48,652 bases of DNA from an uncultured Clostridia bacterium (GCA_949878885.1 CATLBN010000014.1:1-48652), one strand, 5' to 3'; positions 21,950 through 31,551 are shown, numbered from the stretch's first letter. Made by a program: numbers and translations. The notes: a model not told the origin generated them from the letters alone.

Positions 21950-21978
21950 ATTATATCACACCCACAGCAAAATTTCAA
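21950..21978 (-). promoter_or_regulatory. Sigma-A promoter of pcrA-ligA, positioned for a leaderless mRNA
   Basis: Minus strand: TTGAAA (21973-21978), 17 bases, TATAAT (21950-21955), then seven bases to the A of the pcrA start codon at 21942. Transcription would begin at or within one base of the ATG. Confidence 0.65.
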
Positions 21979-22013
21979 CGATTAAAACTTGTTATTTGGA
22001 CGGAAACGATAAT

Positions 22014-22391
22014 TTACAGTTCAAGTTCTTTTTCTTTTTTATAGCGGCTTAAAGCGTTTAAATATTTAGTAGACAGCTGTAAATTGTAGCGCTGTTTTTC
22101 TTCATAGCTAAGCTTATCGTAAACGTCCCTGTCCGTAAGCCTGCCTATTGCGTCGGAAACTTCTCCTTCGGTATCCAAAAGCGTTTTTACTCTAATATAA
22201 AAATCGTCTTGTTTTTCACCGCTTATTTCATTTTTTACCTTGTCGGAAATTCGTGATTTAACTTTAATTTCACTCATTCCCCTGTTTATCGCGTCAACGG
22301 CAAGTTCTTCCGAATTTTTTTTGCAGTCCGCCCAAAAATTACTTTTCAACCGCTTTTTTGCGGCGCGCGCCATACCTTTAATATCTTCCAT
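22014..22391 (-). CDS. Small highly charged protein, function unknown
   Basis: A 125-residue protein rich in Lys, Glu and Asp with no membrane segment, signal peptide or cysteine pair of note. It is predicted to be almost wholly helical, with a basic N-terminus (ARAAKKRLKSNFW) and a C-terminal DKLSYEEKQRYNLQLSTKY segment ending in KKEKELEL. I do not recognise the family. The start has GAGGCGG six bases upstream. It lies between the rpsU terminator and the pcrA promoter, so it is probably its own unit; a weak promoter (TTGAAA, 18, TAAAAA) lies upstream. Clean spacing and a good ribosome binding site support it as a real gene. Confidence 0.7.
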   Translation of the reverse strand: MEDIKGMARAAKKRLKSNFWADCKKNSEELAVDAINRGMSEIKVKSRISDKVKNEISGEKQDDFYIRVKTLLDTEGEVSDAIGRLTDRDVYDKLSYEEKQRYNLQLSTKYLNALSRYKKEKELEL

Positions 22392-22462
22392 ATCCGCCTC
22401 AATAAAATATTATTTTTAAGCTTTTGCAACAAAAATTTTCAAATATCGACTTTTTTCTCAAT

Positions 22463-22498
22463 GAAAAAAGTCCGCCCGACTACTTATCGAGCAGACTT
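22463..22498 (-). terminator. Terminator of rpsU
   Basis: Minus strand: AAGTCTGCTCGA pairs over 12 positions with TCGGGCGGACTT (two G-U pairs), loop of 7, followed by TTTTTT. It starts seven bases past the rpsU stop. Confidence 0.85.
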
Positions 22499-22504
22499 TA
22501 AAAT

Positions 22505-22681
22505 TCAGTTTTTGTTTCTTTTTCTTGCCGCTTCCGCCTTTTTACGGCGTTTTACGGAAGGCGATTCGTAAAACTCCTTTTTGCGGAGGTCGCCTATTAT
22601 ACCGTCGCGCGAGCACTTTCTTTTAAAACGCCTCAATGCGCTTTCTACCGATTCGTTTTCGCCTACTTTTATTGATGACAT
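22505..22681 (-). CDS. rpsU: 30S ribosomal protein S21
   Basis: A 58-residue protein read directly from the sequence. It begins [20 protein letters not shown], has KCSRDGI, then [18 protein letters not shown] at the very basic C-terminus. This is the full S21 pattern. S21 binds the 30S platform near the 3' end of 16S rRNA and helps early initiation. It is a single-gene unit with its own promoter (22740-22768) and terminator (22463-22498). The start has AGGTG and AAGG upstream. Confidence 0.95.
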   Translation of the reverse strand: MSSIKVGENESVESALRRFKRKCSRDGIIGDLRKKEFYESPSVKRRKKAEAARKRNKN

Positions 22682-22739
22682 TGCCTTTTCACCTGCCCTC
22701 GCCTACGCCTTATTGGAAGTTTTTGCAAACACCTTTAAA

Positions 22740-22768
22740 AGTATATCAAACGCAAAAAAATAAGTCAA
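22740..22768 (-). promoter_or_regulatory. Sigma-A promoter of rpsU
   Basis: Minus strand: TTGACT (22763-22768), 17 bases, TATACT (22740-22745). The leader is about 50 nt. Confidence 0.7.
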
Positions 22769-22805
22769 ACTATTTTTTAATAAGTAATTAAATTTTTTAA
22801 ATTAA

Positions 22806-22832
22806 AAGAACGGCTTTTAAAAAGCCGTTCTT
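22806..22832 (-). terminator. Terminator of the MoxR/VWA/lipoprotein operon
   Basis: An almost perfect palindrome: AAGAACGGCTTTT with AAAAGCCGTTCTT, followed on the minus strand by TTAATTT. It starts six bases beyond the stop of the last lipoprotein gene. Confidence 0.75.
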
Positions 22833-22838
22833 AATAAA

Positions 22839-25349
22839 TTATGTTTTAGGCAACAGTTCCACAACGGTACCGTTTACGTTTATAAATATTTTATCAACGT
22901 TGCCGTCGTAATAGCTGTTTCCGTTAGCCTTAGAATAATCCAAACTGCCCGCAGTCGACTGACTGCCCCACGTGCCGCCTATCATAGCCCAATAAGTTGA
23001 ATCGGTTTCAAACGTTATGTTCGTTTTTTTGCCGTCGCCCGGCGTAAGCGTACACATAAAGTAATTTGCTTTTGTGCCGTTTGCCTTATTGGTAAACGTG
23101 CCTCTGGTTTTATCGGGACAGTCGGCTTCCGACCTGAACGTTATAGAATACTTGCCGTCCGCGCTTTCCCAACTTGTACCGTACAATGTTACCGCTTCCG
23201 CTACTTCGGGACGCGCCATTAAAGATTTTACTTCCTTTGTTCCCAGCTTGCTTAAAATTACCAAATCGTAATTATCGTTAAAGCCGAGTTTATAGGTTAA
23301 ATCTCCGCCGGTGCACGTTATGTTTCCGTTTACATACGCATATTGCGCTGTATAGGTTGCTTCCGCATCCGTTACAGAGTAGCTTCCGTTTAGAGCGCCT
23401 GCGGACGAAGGAGTTATATTCAAATTCAAATTATCTTTTACGTTAACGTATTGTCCGTTAAGCAATTCCGCCATATCGGGAAGTTCCTTAACAACAACGC
23501 TTATACTTTTGCTTACGGCAGCATTGCTTGCAGATTTAAGCGTTATTGTGTAAGTTCCTGCCGTATTCGCCTTAAATACTTTTAACGGAGTACCGTCCAA
23601 TTCGCCGTCGGTTACAGTATAATCGGTTCCGCCTGTTACGTTTACGGTATATTTGCCGTTATATATTACGTTCGTAACTGTTGCGGAGAAATAAAGATTT
23701 TTATCCTTGAATACTTCCGCCTTATTAACGTTGGTTTTTACCAAATATTTGTCTTGCGCGGCAGAATAAGTATATACGTTGCTTACAAAAGCAGTTTCTG
23801 TAGGCGGAAGCGCGTTTACTTTTACTTTAAATCTCAATTCCGTACCGCGCGTTCTTATTATAACGGGATATTCGCCTGGTTTCTTTCCGCGAAGAAGCAC
23901 TTTATTTTCCGAAACGTTATAATACGAAACAAACGTTGAATCCATAACGGAAGAAACAACTTCTTTACCTTCTGCGTTTACGTAATAAACTTTAAATTCG
24001 TCAAGTTTATTTGTATAGCCGCTTTCAATCTGCATTTGGGGCAATACGTCTTTTATATAAACGTAATGAACGTCGTCAACATTATATTCAAGCAATTCTC
24101 CCTCTGTAAGCGGCGCTCCGCTTACAGAGTCTTTGTTAACCGTATAAGACTGTATTTGGCATTTTTCCTTAGAATAAGGATTAACCGGCTCGGCGTCCTG
24201 TTCGGTTTTCGCCTCTTGGGTAACTTCAATTTTATCGGTTACACTTCTTTCGTTTCTGTTTATAACGGTGTACGTATAATTTGTATCGTCCAACGTATAG
24301 TTACCTTTTAACCAACCCGTAGAAACAACGTTTACCCAATCTATAAAGCCTTCCGCACTCAAGGTAAAGTCAACGTTTATTTCGTGCAAACGTTCTGCAC
24401 CGCCGCCATTATAATAAGCGTAGCTGTAATTGTAAACCTTGCCTTTTTCCTCGTCTTTTTTAACTTTTTCTTCAAAAGCGTACATACCGGAAGTAAGTCC
24501 CCAATCGTAAAGTCCGTAAACAAGGTCTTCAACGCCGTAATAGTTATCGTTTCCGGTAGTCTGCGCAAGATAGAATTTAAAGCCCTGCGCCGAAAACCTG
24601 GTTGCGAATCCGTCAATTTCGTATTTGTAATTTACTTTGTCTATTTTAACGGGAAAAATTTCTCCGTTTTTATCCAGGGAATAATAGTATTCGGCTTTGT
24701 TTGCCCCGTCGTTAACATAAACAAAATCTTTGCCGTAAGTATAAGAAACATCAGTCAACGTAACGGAACCCATTTTGCCGCTGCCTTTTCTTATTTTTGC
24801 GTGCATTTCGTCCGACGTGCCAAGCGTTACGGCGTCCGCAACGCTATCCGTATCGGGATTTATAGGTCCGGGGTCGGGACCGGGGTCGGGTTCTACAACC
24901 GTACCGTCGTCTTTTACGTTAAACGTAATGTCGCCGTTTGCATTTCTGAAAGTGTAACTTTTTCCGCCCGTTACTTCTTCTATATGATATTTGGATTCGT
25001 CGCTGAGTTTAGGCAGAATTACAGACAGAGGGTGTTGGTTGTCAGCGTCGTTTGCGCAAACTTTAACAGCCTTGCCTGCGCTTGTTTCCTGAGGAACGGG
25101 ATTAATTGTCCATTCTCCGTAATTATGACCCAAAGCCGGAACGCGCCTAAGCGTAGTTACGTTGTCAAATTCGCATACTCCTATTTGTTCGCCGTCGGCA
25201 GTGCACGTAGGCTGTTTGGTTACTTCGCCCCAAACAAACGTGTGTTGATGCCCGCCCTCCGGCTTTTTATCTTCGCATCCCACAGCGCCCAACATTGTAG
25301 CGCCCATAGTAAATGCAACAACCACAGCCAATAATTTTTTGTTTTTCAT
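22839..25349 (-). CDS. Large lipoprotein with Cys/His-rich N-terminus
   Basis: An 836-residue exported lipoprotein. The signal segment MKNKKLLAVVVAFTMGATML ends in AVGC, a slightly unusual lipobox whose cysteine would be lipidated. Next is an ~80-residue region with HQHTF, PTCTADGEQIGVC, LGHNYGEW and a further Cys, a module common in clostridial surface proteins. A Pro/Asp/Gly linker follows, then several beta-rich domains with alternating T/V/Y strands. The frame runs 46 codons further upstream into the neighbouring gene. The ATG at 25349 is chosen because it starts the signal peptide and has AAAGGAG eight bases ahead. It starts 13 bases after the preceding lipoprotein gene and is last in the operon. 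No enzymatic motif seen. Confidence 0.8.
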   Translation of the reverse strand: MKNKKLLAVVVAFTMGATMLGAVGCEDKKPEGGHQHTFVWGEVTKQPTCTADGEQIGVCEFDNVTTLRRVPALGHNYGEWTINPVPQETSAGKAVKVCANDADNQHPLSVILPKLSDESKYHIEEVTGGKSYTFRNANGDITFNVKDDGTVVEPDPGPDPGPINPDTDSVADAVTLGTSDEMHAKIRKGSGKMGSVTLTDVSYTYGKDFVYVNDGANKAEYYYSLDKNGEIFPVKIDKVNYKYEIDGFATRFSAQGFKFYLAQTTGNDNYYGVEDLVYGLYDWGLTSGMYAFEEKVKKDEEKGKVYNYSYAYYNGGGAERLHEINVDFTLSAEGFIDWVNVVSTGWLKGNYTLDDTNYTYTVINRNERSVTDKIEVTQEAKTEQDAEPVNPYSKEKCQIQSYTVNKDSVSGAPLTEGELLEYNVDDVHYVYIKDVLPQMQIESGYTNKLDEFKVYYVNAEGKEVVSSVMDSTFVSYYNVSENKVLLRGKKPGEYPVIIRTRGTELRFKVKVNALPPTETAFVSNVYTYSAAQDKYLVKTNVNKAEVFKDKNLYFSATVTNVIYNGKYTVNVTGGTDYTVTDGELDGTPLKVFKANTAGTYTITLKSASNAAVSKSISVVVKELPDMAELLNGQYVNVKDNLNLNITPSSAGALNGSYSVTDAEATYTAQYAYVNGNITCTGGDLTYKLGFNDNYDLVILSKLGTKEVKSLMARPEVAEAVTLYGTSWESADGKYSITFRSEADCPDKTRGTFTNKANGTKANYFMCTLTPGDGKKTNITFETDSTYWAMIGGTWGSQSTAGSLDYSKANGNSYYDGNVDKIFINVNGTVVELLPKT

Positions 25350-25362
25350 ATATAATCTCCTT

Positions 25363-26985
25363 TTATCCGTAATATCCGCATGCAAACAGCCACTGTGATT
25401 TTTCCGAAGCGGAAAATAACGGGTTACCGTTTTCATCCTTTTCCAAATATCCGTTACCGTCCATAAAAAGTCCGGCGGCAATCGCATACGCTTGCAAAAA
25501 CTCCTTTAACTCCTCGGTAACGGGGTATCTGCCGTCCGCTGCGTACGCAGCATAATAGTCTTTTATAAAGCTTTCGTAATTTTTTCCGTTATGTCTGTAA
25601 GAAATTCTGGAATCCAAAAATCCTTGACCGCTGTCCGTAACCAAAATATTAGCTATGTCTTTGGTAATATTTGCGCAAAGCACTGCACCGTAAGTTTCGG
25701 TAGACTGATTCCAAACGTGATAATAACCGTCGCCGCCGTCTTCTTTTTTCCAAAGCTTAAAGTCGCTGTTTTTAAACGCTTTATTGCTGTTATACGCTTG
25801 CTTATAAGTTGTGCCTGAAGCTTTCATAAGCGCTGCAATCTGGCTCTTTTTGTTTGTAACCGCAGCAGAACCTGCGCTGTAAACCTGTAAATTATCGGCT
25901 TTTATTTTATCATCAACCGCTTTGTCAAGCGCGGTTTCAACCGCGTCGTTTAAAAACTTAATTCTTTCATCTTCGTCTAAAATCGCATCAAGCCGGTCTT
26001 TTAGCGAAGCTTCCAACTGTAATCTTACAGAAGGTTCAATTTCTTTACGGTAATTTTCCAACACTTCGTCCAAATGCGCCGCAGTGAAAACGGGATAAAA
26101 TTCCTGAGGAATAGCATCCGGAAGCGTTAAGTCGGGGTTGTACGGACTTTCATATCTGATAACGTAGTCGAAAGTTATAGGATATCCCACTTTTGAAGCC
26201 GCTCTTACCGCAAAACAATGCAAACCGCCCAAATTGCTATCGGACATAAGTATTTCGTACTTGAAATTTCTTGTAAACGAAGACGACGAACCGCCCGCTT
26301 CAACGTCGAAATCTTTAGTGGTTACGTAAGCAACGTTGCCGCTCCATATCTCCAAAGTAGGGTTTATTTCGTTGCTTACTATATCCGCAAATGATTCTAA
26401 AGTATAAATACCGTTTTTTGTAGGCTGATATTTAAAGCGGATTAGCTGGTCTGCGCTTTCAATCGTTAATCTGTAAGCGCCGGGCGTACTTACGTTTATA
26501 GCCTGCTGGTACCAATTTTCTCCGGTGTTTCTTGCTCTGTTCAGTTTGTAAAGCGTTATTTCTATATCTTTGTTTTCATTCGAAGCAAAATAAATATTGG
26601 GGTTATAAGTATAATCATTAGGCATCTGCGAAAGCGTTACCCTGTAATTTCCGTCAAGTCCTGTTACCGCCGCAATACCGCTTTTTGAAAAAGGCGCCGT
26701 TACCGGAATGTTTACAATATCTCCCAAATCGTTTACTTCCGTCCACTTAGCCTGAACCGACGTTCCGGGATAATACGCTTTATTGTTATAAACAAGTTTA
26801 ACGGTAAAGCTTTCACCGTATTCCTCTTTGCCGTTTCCGTCATCGGGATTTTCTTCTCCCGGTCCCGGCGCAACGGGCGGTTTTTGACCGCCGCTTTCGC
26901 CTGAAGGCGGCGTAAACATATCGCAGCCCGCAAAGCAGAAAGCCGATAAAAACGCTATTAAAATTGCAAGAAATTTTTTCTTCAT
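25363..26985 (-). CDS. Lipoprotein of unknown function in the MoxR/VWA operon
   Basis: A 540-residue lipoprotein. The signal peptide MKKKFLAILIAFLSAFCFAGC has a good lipobox (FAGC). A low-complexity Pro/Gly/Glu linker follows. Residues ~58-290 are beta-rich (carbohydrate-binding or Ig-like in feel, not assigned). From ~300 to 540 the protein is largely helical, with a Lys/Glu/Asp-rich segment (YRKEIEPSVRLQLEASL, LDAILDEDERIKFL) and a Tyr-rich end. It starts 8 bases after the VWA gene and 13 bases before the next lipoprotein, so it belongs to the operon. The two lipoproteins do not look like copies of each other. A client or partner of the VWA module is an inference from position only. Confidence 0.75.
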   Translation of the reverse strand: MKKKFLAILIAFLSAFCFAGCDMFTPPSGESGGQKPPVAPGPGEENPDDGNGKEEYGESFTVKLVYNNKAYYPGTSVQAKWTEVNDLGDIVNIPVTAPFSKSGIAAVTGLDGNYRVTLSQMPNDYTYNPNIYFASNENKDIEITLYKLNRARNTGENWYQQAINVSTPGAYRLTIESADQLIRFKYQPTKNGIYTLESFADIVSNEINPTLEIWSGNVAYVTTKDFDVEAGGSSSSFTRNFKYEILMSDSNLGGLHCFAVRAASKVGYPITFDYVIRYESPYNPDLTLPDAIPQEFYPVFTAAHLDEVLENYRKEIEPSVRLQLEASLKDRLDAILDEDERIKFLNDAVETALDKAVDDKIKADNLQVYSAGSAAVTNKKSQIAALMKASGTTYKQAYNSNKAFKNSDFKLWKKEDGGDGYYHVWNQSTETYGAVLCANITKDIANILVTDSGQGFLDSRISYRHNGKNYESFIKDYYAAYAADGRYPVTEELKEFLQAYAIAAGLFMDGNGYLEKDENGNPLFSASEKSQWLFACGYYG

Positions 26986-26993
26986 AATTTCAC

Positions 26994-29708
26994 TTACTTA
27001 ATTTTTCTGAATAAGCCTGCTATATCTTCCCATTTGAGTTTGCGGACAACTATATCCGCAACGTATAATACCGCGCAAGTTATTAAAAGCGCCGGCACAA
27101 GACTGGCTTTATATGTTGCCAATTCTTCTTCGGGAATTTCAATTTTGAGTTTGCCGTCCGTACTTACCGTACCGTTGCCGCCTATGGCTTTTCTTAGTTC
27201 CGCAACATCGAAAGTTAAAAACGTATTATATTCATCCGCATAAGAAACGGTATAAATTTCTTCCGCCTCGTAAACGTTGCCGCCGTAAGAGTATGTTATT
27301 TTAATTTTATATTTACCTGCCGCGGCTGTTTCAAAATCGTAATAGTATGTAGTTGAGGCTTTAAACATATCAGTTGAAATAAACAAACCGTCGGGTCCGG
27401 TAATTTCAACCGTAGCCATAGCAGAAGCGTTAGGCGTTGCCGGCTCAACTTCAACTCTGGTAAACTTTCCGTCCGCATTAACACTGTATGCAAAAGGAGC
27501 GTCGTTTTTCTTTTCGGGCACGTTTTCAGAAAATACGTTTGCAAAAAATTCCGAATACTGCTTTTGATTTTCAAAACTCGAAGCCCATTCGCCGACAAGC
27601 GAACTTGTATAGCAAGCAACTTTGCCGCCTGCCGAACCGTAGCGCCAATAAGCATAAAGCGGAACGGTTATAAGCGTTGACGAACCTATTGATTTTTTGT
27701 AACTTACGTTTAAAACCGTTGTGGCTCTTGTTTCGGCTATACTTGTTAAAAACCCGTTTACGTAAAGGTCGGGATTATCGAAATCAACGCCCTTAACCGT
27801 ATCGTCGTAACGTCTGTTTACTATTACGCGCGAAGGATAATCGATTTTCGTTTCCGTCATCTGCGAACCCAAATCGCCGAAAACAACGTCTTTCAGTTTT
27901 TCGTCCGTATCCACTTCGTAAGGAGTGCCGCCGCCCAAAAAAGCAAGTCTTTTTATTTTTTCGGCGCCTTCCAGCTTTTTATCGTAATCGGGGTCTTCCA
28001 AAGCCGTTTTGCCCCTGCCTACGTCCATAGTAGAAGTTATAATGCCGTCGGCATACATTTGGCTTATAATTTTTTCTGCGTCGAAATAATCCGCCTGATC
28101 GGAACCGGCAACGTAATCCAGCCCGTCGGAGATAAGCATAACCTGCTTTTCTCCGTAAATACTGTAATTTTTAAACTGCTCGTAAGCTTCGTTTACACCG
28201 AAACCTATAAGCGTTCCGTTGCCCAATTTAAGATTTTCTATATCGTTTAAAATCTTTTCGCGGTTAGACGCTTTTGTAGGTTTCATAAGATACGAAATAT
28301 CGCCGTTGAATGCAACTATGCAAACCGAATCGCTATCGCCCAAATAATTTACAAGATGCGCCGCAGCTTTTTTTGCTCTTGTAAATTTATCGAGCATTTG
28401 CATACTTCTGGAAGCGTCTATAACTATCGCATACAGTTTTTCGTTCTGATTGGAGCTTCCGAACTTAACGGGAAGTATTCCCGAGAGTTTGGATAACGCG
28501 TCGTTTTCGTATTTATCCTCTCTTAAATTCTGTATCCCCAAATCGCCGAAAGTTACAAGACTTTTACCGAACGCGGACACTACCGTATCCAAAGAAGATA
28601 CAAATGCGGGATAACTTGTTATTTTTGTAATATCCGCATTCGAAATCATAATTTCGTCGAATGCGCAAAGCTGTTCTACGGAAACGGGAACGTTGGGGTT
28701 TTCCGTAATACAATAAGTTTGCAAATTTGCCGAAGCCGCATAAAGCTTGTTTATCGCTTCTATATCTTCCCGTTTTTCGCTTATAACAAGTACGTTTACA
28801 ACGCTTGTTACCGTTTGGGTAAAGCCGTATTCGTTATTGTGTTTAGACGTATCGCCCAAAGCTTCAACGGTAATTTTATAATCAAATTCGCCTTCTTCGG
28901 AAGTATCCAAACCGAAGTTTACCGTATTGGGTCCATTTAAAAGCGCAAGCGTTTTAGACGCTTCTTCAACGCCGTTTTTATAAAGTTTAACGGTTACCAG
29001 CTCCGAGGTATCGTAGCTGCTTTCTATAAGCGCGGTTGCGCTTTCTTCGTGATTCAAATAAGCTTTGGATGTAAATTCAACGCCTGAAACCTGAATTTCT
29101 TTAACCGCGGAAGAAGCGTTGCTGTCTACATAAATAGCGTCTACGGTTATTCCCTTTTCCGCAAGATTGTCAACCGTACGCATAAGCGCGTTGCCCGCGC
29201 GGTTGTCCGACTGTCTGCCGTCGGTAATAAGAACGATGCGTTTTATAACGCCTTGGGTAAATTGCTGACCTGTATATTCCAGAGCGCTTACAATATTGGT
29301 TTCGGTACGGTCTACGTCAGCCTTTTTTACGGTAGTAAATTTTTTACCTAATTCGGTTACCAATTTGTAATCCTTGCCGAAACAAACAACTCCCATTTTG
29401 GAATTCTTGGGAAGGTTTTTACTTAAATTTTTAATATATCCGTCTATAACGTCTAAATTTTTATCTGCCGAATAAGATACGTCCGCAACAACGTACACGT
29501 CCGTTTCCGTCATAACGGTAAGCACGGAAGCGCCCGCCGCAGAAAAAGCAATTATTACCGCCATAAGCAAATGCAGCGTAAGCGACGCTATATTATGTCC
29601 GTTTACATTTTCTTTTCTTACCGAAACCGCAAACGGTATTGCGACAAGCAATACGATGGGTACGGCGATTAAAAGAAGGTAAACATTATCGAAGCTGATA
29701 CTGCTCAT
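26994..29708 (-). CDS. Membrane protein with two VWA domains
   Basis: A 904-residue membrane protein. Two N-terminal helices lie at ~8-30 and ~42-65. A first VWA domain has a complete MIDAS start (D76-V-S-Y-S80) and ITDGRQSDN. An Ig-like segment and a class I glutamine-amidotransferase-like fold follow (VLVISEKREDIEAIN, no catalytic Cys identified). A second VWA domain begins at D431-A-S-R-S435 and contains LISDGLDY. Beta-rich domains come next, and a C-terminal helix at ~880. MIDAS sites bind Mg2+ or Mn2+ and contact partner proteins. Its start overlaps the end of the upstream VWA gene by 23 bases. It acts at the membrane with most of its mass outside. Confidence 0.8.
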   Translation of the reverse strand: MSSISFDNVYLLLIAVPIVLLVAIPFAVSVRKENVNGHNIASLTLHLLMAVIIAFSAAGASVLTVMTETDVYVVADVSYSADKNLDVIDGYIKNLSKNLPKNSKMGVVCFGKDYKLVTELGKKFTTVKKADVDRTETNIVSALEYTGQQFTQGVIKRIVLITDGRQSDNRAGNALMRTVDNLAEKGITVDAIYVDSNASSAVKEIQVSGVEFTSKAYLNHEESATALIESSYDTSELVTVKLYKNGVEEASKTLALLNGPNTVNFGLDTSEEGEFDYKITVEALGDTSKHNNEYGFTQTVTSVVNVLVISEKREDIEAINKLYAASANLQTYCITENPNVPVSVEQLCAFDEIMISNADITKITSYPAFVSSLDTVVSAFGKSLVTFGDLGIQNLREDKYENDALSKLSGILPVKFGSSNQNEKLYAIVIDASRSMQMLDKFTRAKKAAAHLVNYLGDSDSVCIVAFNGDISYLMKPTKASNREKILNDIENLKLGNGTLIGFGVNEAYEQFKNYSIYGEKQVMLISDGLDYVAGSDQADYFDAEKIISQMYADGIITSTMDVGRGKTALEDPDYDKKLEGAEKIKRLAFLGGGTPYEVDTDEKLKDVVFGDLGSQMTETKIDYPSRVIVNRRYDDTVKGVDFDNPDLYVNGFLTSIAETRATTVLNVSYKKSIGSSTLITVPLYAYWRYGSAGGKVACYTSSLVGEWASSFENQKQYSEFFANVFSENVPEKKNDAPFAYSVNADGKFTRVEVEPATPNASAMATVEITGPDGLFISTDMFKASTTYYYDFETAAAGKYKIKITYSYGGNVYEAEEIYTVSYADEYNTFLTFDVAELRKAIGGNGTVSTDGKLKIEIPEEELATYKASLVPALLITCAVLYVADIVVRKLKWEDIAGLFRKIK

Positions 29709-31551
29709 AACAATACACCATCCAGTCCGCCATAGCTAAAACTGCCAAAATCAAAAAAATGTATAAAATATCGTCGTAAATTCCGTCGCGCATAACAACA
29801 CGCGGTTCGCCCAAAATATTGAACGGCGCATCTGCCGATACCGTTGTTGCGCTTTCGTTTTCAGACAAAGCCGAATAAACGTAATAATTTTTAGCTTCTC
29901 CGCCCTTATTTTTGAAAGTTACCGTATATATGCCTACTTCGTCAAGTGTGCAAACGGCTTCCGCTTCGTCCGTTGCAAGAGATTTTAAATTACCGCGCGG
30001 ACTTTTTACGGTTATGCTTTCGCAATTCGCCAAAACGTTTACTTCCATTACATCGCCGCAAGTATATAAAGTTTGGTTCATAACTCCGGGGAAAGTGTTG
30101 TTTATAAGGTTTCTTATAATAATCAAAAAGTCCGTTTTAAGCGCTGCGTCGGCGTCTTGAATATTAAATGCGCAAACCACTTCGCGGTTGCCGTAATCGT
30201 TAGTGCCCGTAAAAAGCAGCGGATTGTTATCGTGCGTTAACAGTATTTTGAAATTACGGCTTAATCCGCCGCATTTTGTATATTTTGCAACTACGAATTC
30301 GTTTTTCTGCACGTCCTTTAAAAGCGTTTTAACCTGCGAAGAAGTATCCTTAGTCCACTGTACCCAACCGGACATTCCGGGGTTGCTCTGCCCTTGAACG
30401 CCGAAACCGCTCTTTGCTATGTTGCCGTCGGGATTAAAAAACCAAACCGCCCCGTCCGAAGGCATTTCATTTGGCGAATATGAATCGAAAATATATAAAT
30501 CGTATCCGTTTAGATTAGCGTTATATTCTTTTGTACTTATTGTTTCGTACTTTATGTCGCGTTTGGCTTTAAGCATTCCTTCAATAAAGAACGTGGGCTT
30601 ATCGCTTACAATAAGCGCGTCGTAATTGTTGGCGCTGTTTAAGCCGTAAAGCATAACTTCGTTATCAAGCATAAGCGCGTCGCCGTCGGCAACGGCAATT
30701 TTAGCGCTTATAAATTCTTCTGCGGGAATATCTTTAAAACTGAAATTCACTACCGCCGTCTGAGGAGCGATAACCGTCTGCTCGTCTGCAACTTCTTCGC
30801 TTCCGTTTAAATAAACTTTTAAATGAACGTTAGCCGAAGCGCCGTAAGAACGTACGCTGCCTGTAATAGTAAGTTTTTTGTTGCCGTAAGTATAGTCAAC
30901 ATTTAAAAGCGCAATGTTTTTTTCGTTTGCCGCAACGTTAATAACTTCTGCATTTACGCTGCTTTCAAAATATTTGTCGGTAAAAAGTATAGTTTTTACG
31001 CCGGGATTAATGTTAAAGTATTCCTGCGCCGCAACTACTGCGTCCTCTCCGTCAACTTCTCCGTAACCGGGCTGAAGCGCGTTTAAAAGTTCAAGCGCAC
31101 GCCTGCTGTTTTCAATTTCGGTAAACACCGTTTCGCAGGTTTTTCCGTCGGCGTAAATCAAAGTAAACGTACTTCCGCTGAGCGTGCCGTTTATTCTGGA
31201 AGCTATTTCCTCTTTTCCGCGCTCAAATCTTGTTTTTCCTTCATAAGATATGTTCATACTGCCGGAACCGTCTAAAACAAAGCAGTAGTCGTTTGCTGCG
31301 GAAGGCACCGCAAACACCGGATGAGCAATAGCAAAAGAAATAAATATTACGGCAAGGATTTGTAAAATCAAGCTGATTATTCCGGCTATTTTGCTAATAG
31401 GAACACGTCTTTTAAGAAATTTATTACTCAAATTCCAAATATACGTTGACGAAACAATTTGTTCGGTATATTTGTTTTTTATTATGTATACGGCGATTAA
31501 AACGGGAATACCTATAAGCGCCAAAAATCCAAGAGGGAATAAAAACCTCAT
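29686..31551 (-). CDS. BatA-type membrane VWA protein
   Basis: A 621-residue protein with the BatA N-terminal pattern (PLGFLALIGIPVLIAVYII, then FLKRRVPISKIAGIISLILQ). A VWA domain follows with MIDAS motif D94-G-S-G-S98. A beta-rich region and a glutamine-amidotransferase-like region come next, then a C-terminal helix (DDILYIFLILAVLAMADWM). It overlaps the DUF58 gene before it (ATGA) and has GGGGGTG as ribosome binding site. BatA/VWA proteins work with MoxR ATPases and DUF58 proteins, probably in metal-ion insertion or assembly of partner proteins. The exact target is unknown. Confidence 0.8.
   Translation of the reverse strand: MRFLFPLGFLALIGIPVLIAVYIIKNKYTEQIVSSTYIWNLSNKFLKRRVPISKIAGIISLILQILAVIFISFAIAHPVFAVPSAANDYCFVLDGSGSMNISYEGKTRFERGKEEIASRINGTLSGSTFTLIYADGKTCETVFTEIENSRRALELLNALQPGYGEVDGEDAVVAAQEYFNINPGVKTILFTDKYFESSVNAEVINVAANEKNIALLNVDYTYGNKKLTITGSVRSYGASANVHLKVYLNGSEEVADEQTVIAPQTAVVNFSFKDIPAEEFISAKIAVADGDALMLDNEVMLYGLNSANNYDALIVSDKPTFFIEGMLKAKRDIKYETISTKEYNANLNGYDLYIFDSYSPNEMPSDGAVWFFNPDGNIAKSGFGVQGQSNPGMSGWVQWTKDTSSQVKTLLKDVQKNEFVVAKYTKCGGLSRNFKILLTHDNNPLLFTGTNDYGNREVVCAFNIQDADAALKTDFLIIIRNLINNTFPGVMNQTLYTCGDVMEVNVLANCESITVKSPRGNLKSLATDEAEAVCTLDEVGIYTVTFKNKGGEAKNYYVYSALSENESATTVSADAPFNILGEPRVVMRDGIYDDILYIFLILAVLAMADWMVYCYEQYQLR

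Noticed and set aside
21943-21978. Twelve extra codons at the start of pcrA
   Set aside because: They overlap the promoter and have no ribosome binding site; the conserved protein begins at 21942.
24384-25334. 316-codon plus-strand frame opposite the large lipoprotein
   Set aside because: Composition typical of an antisense shadow; the minus-strand gene has a signal peptide and clear start.
25350-25487. Upstream extension of the large lipoprotein by 46 codons
   Set aside because: It runs into the preceding gene and would bury the lipoprotein signal peptide.
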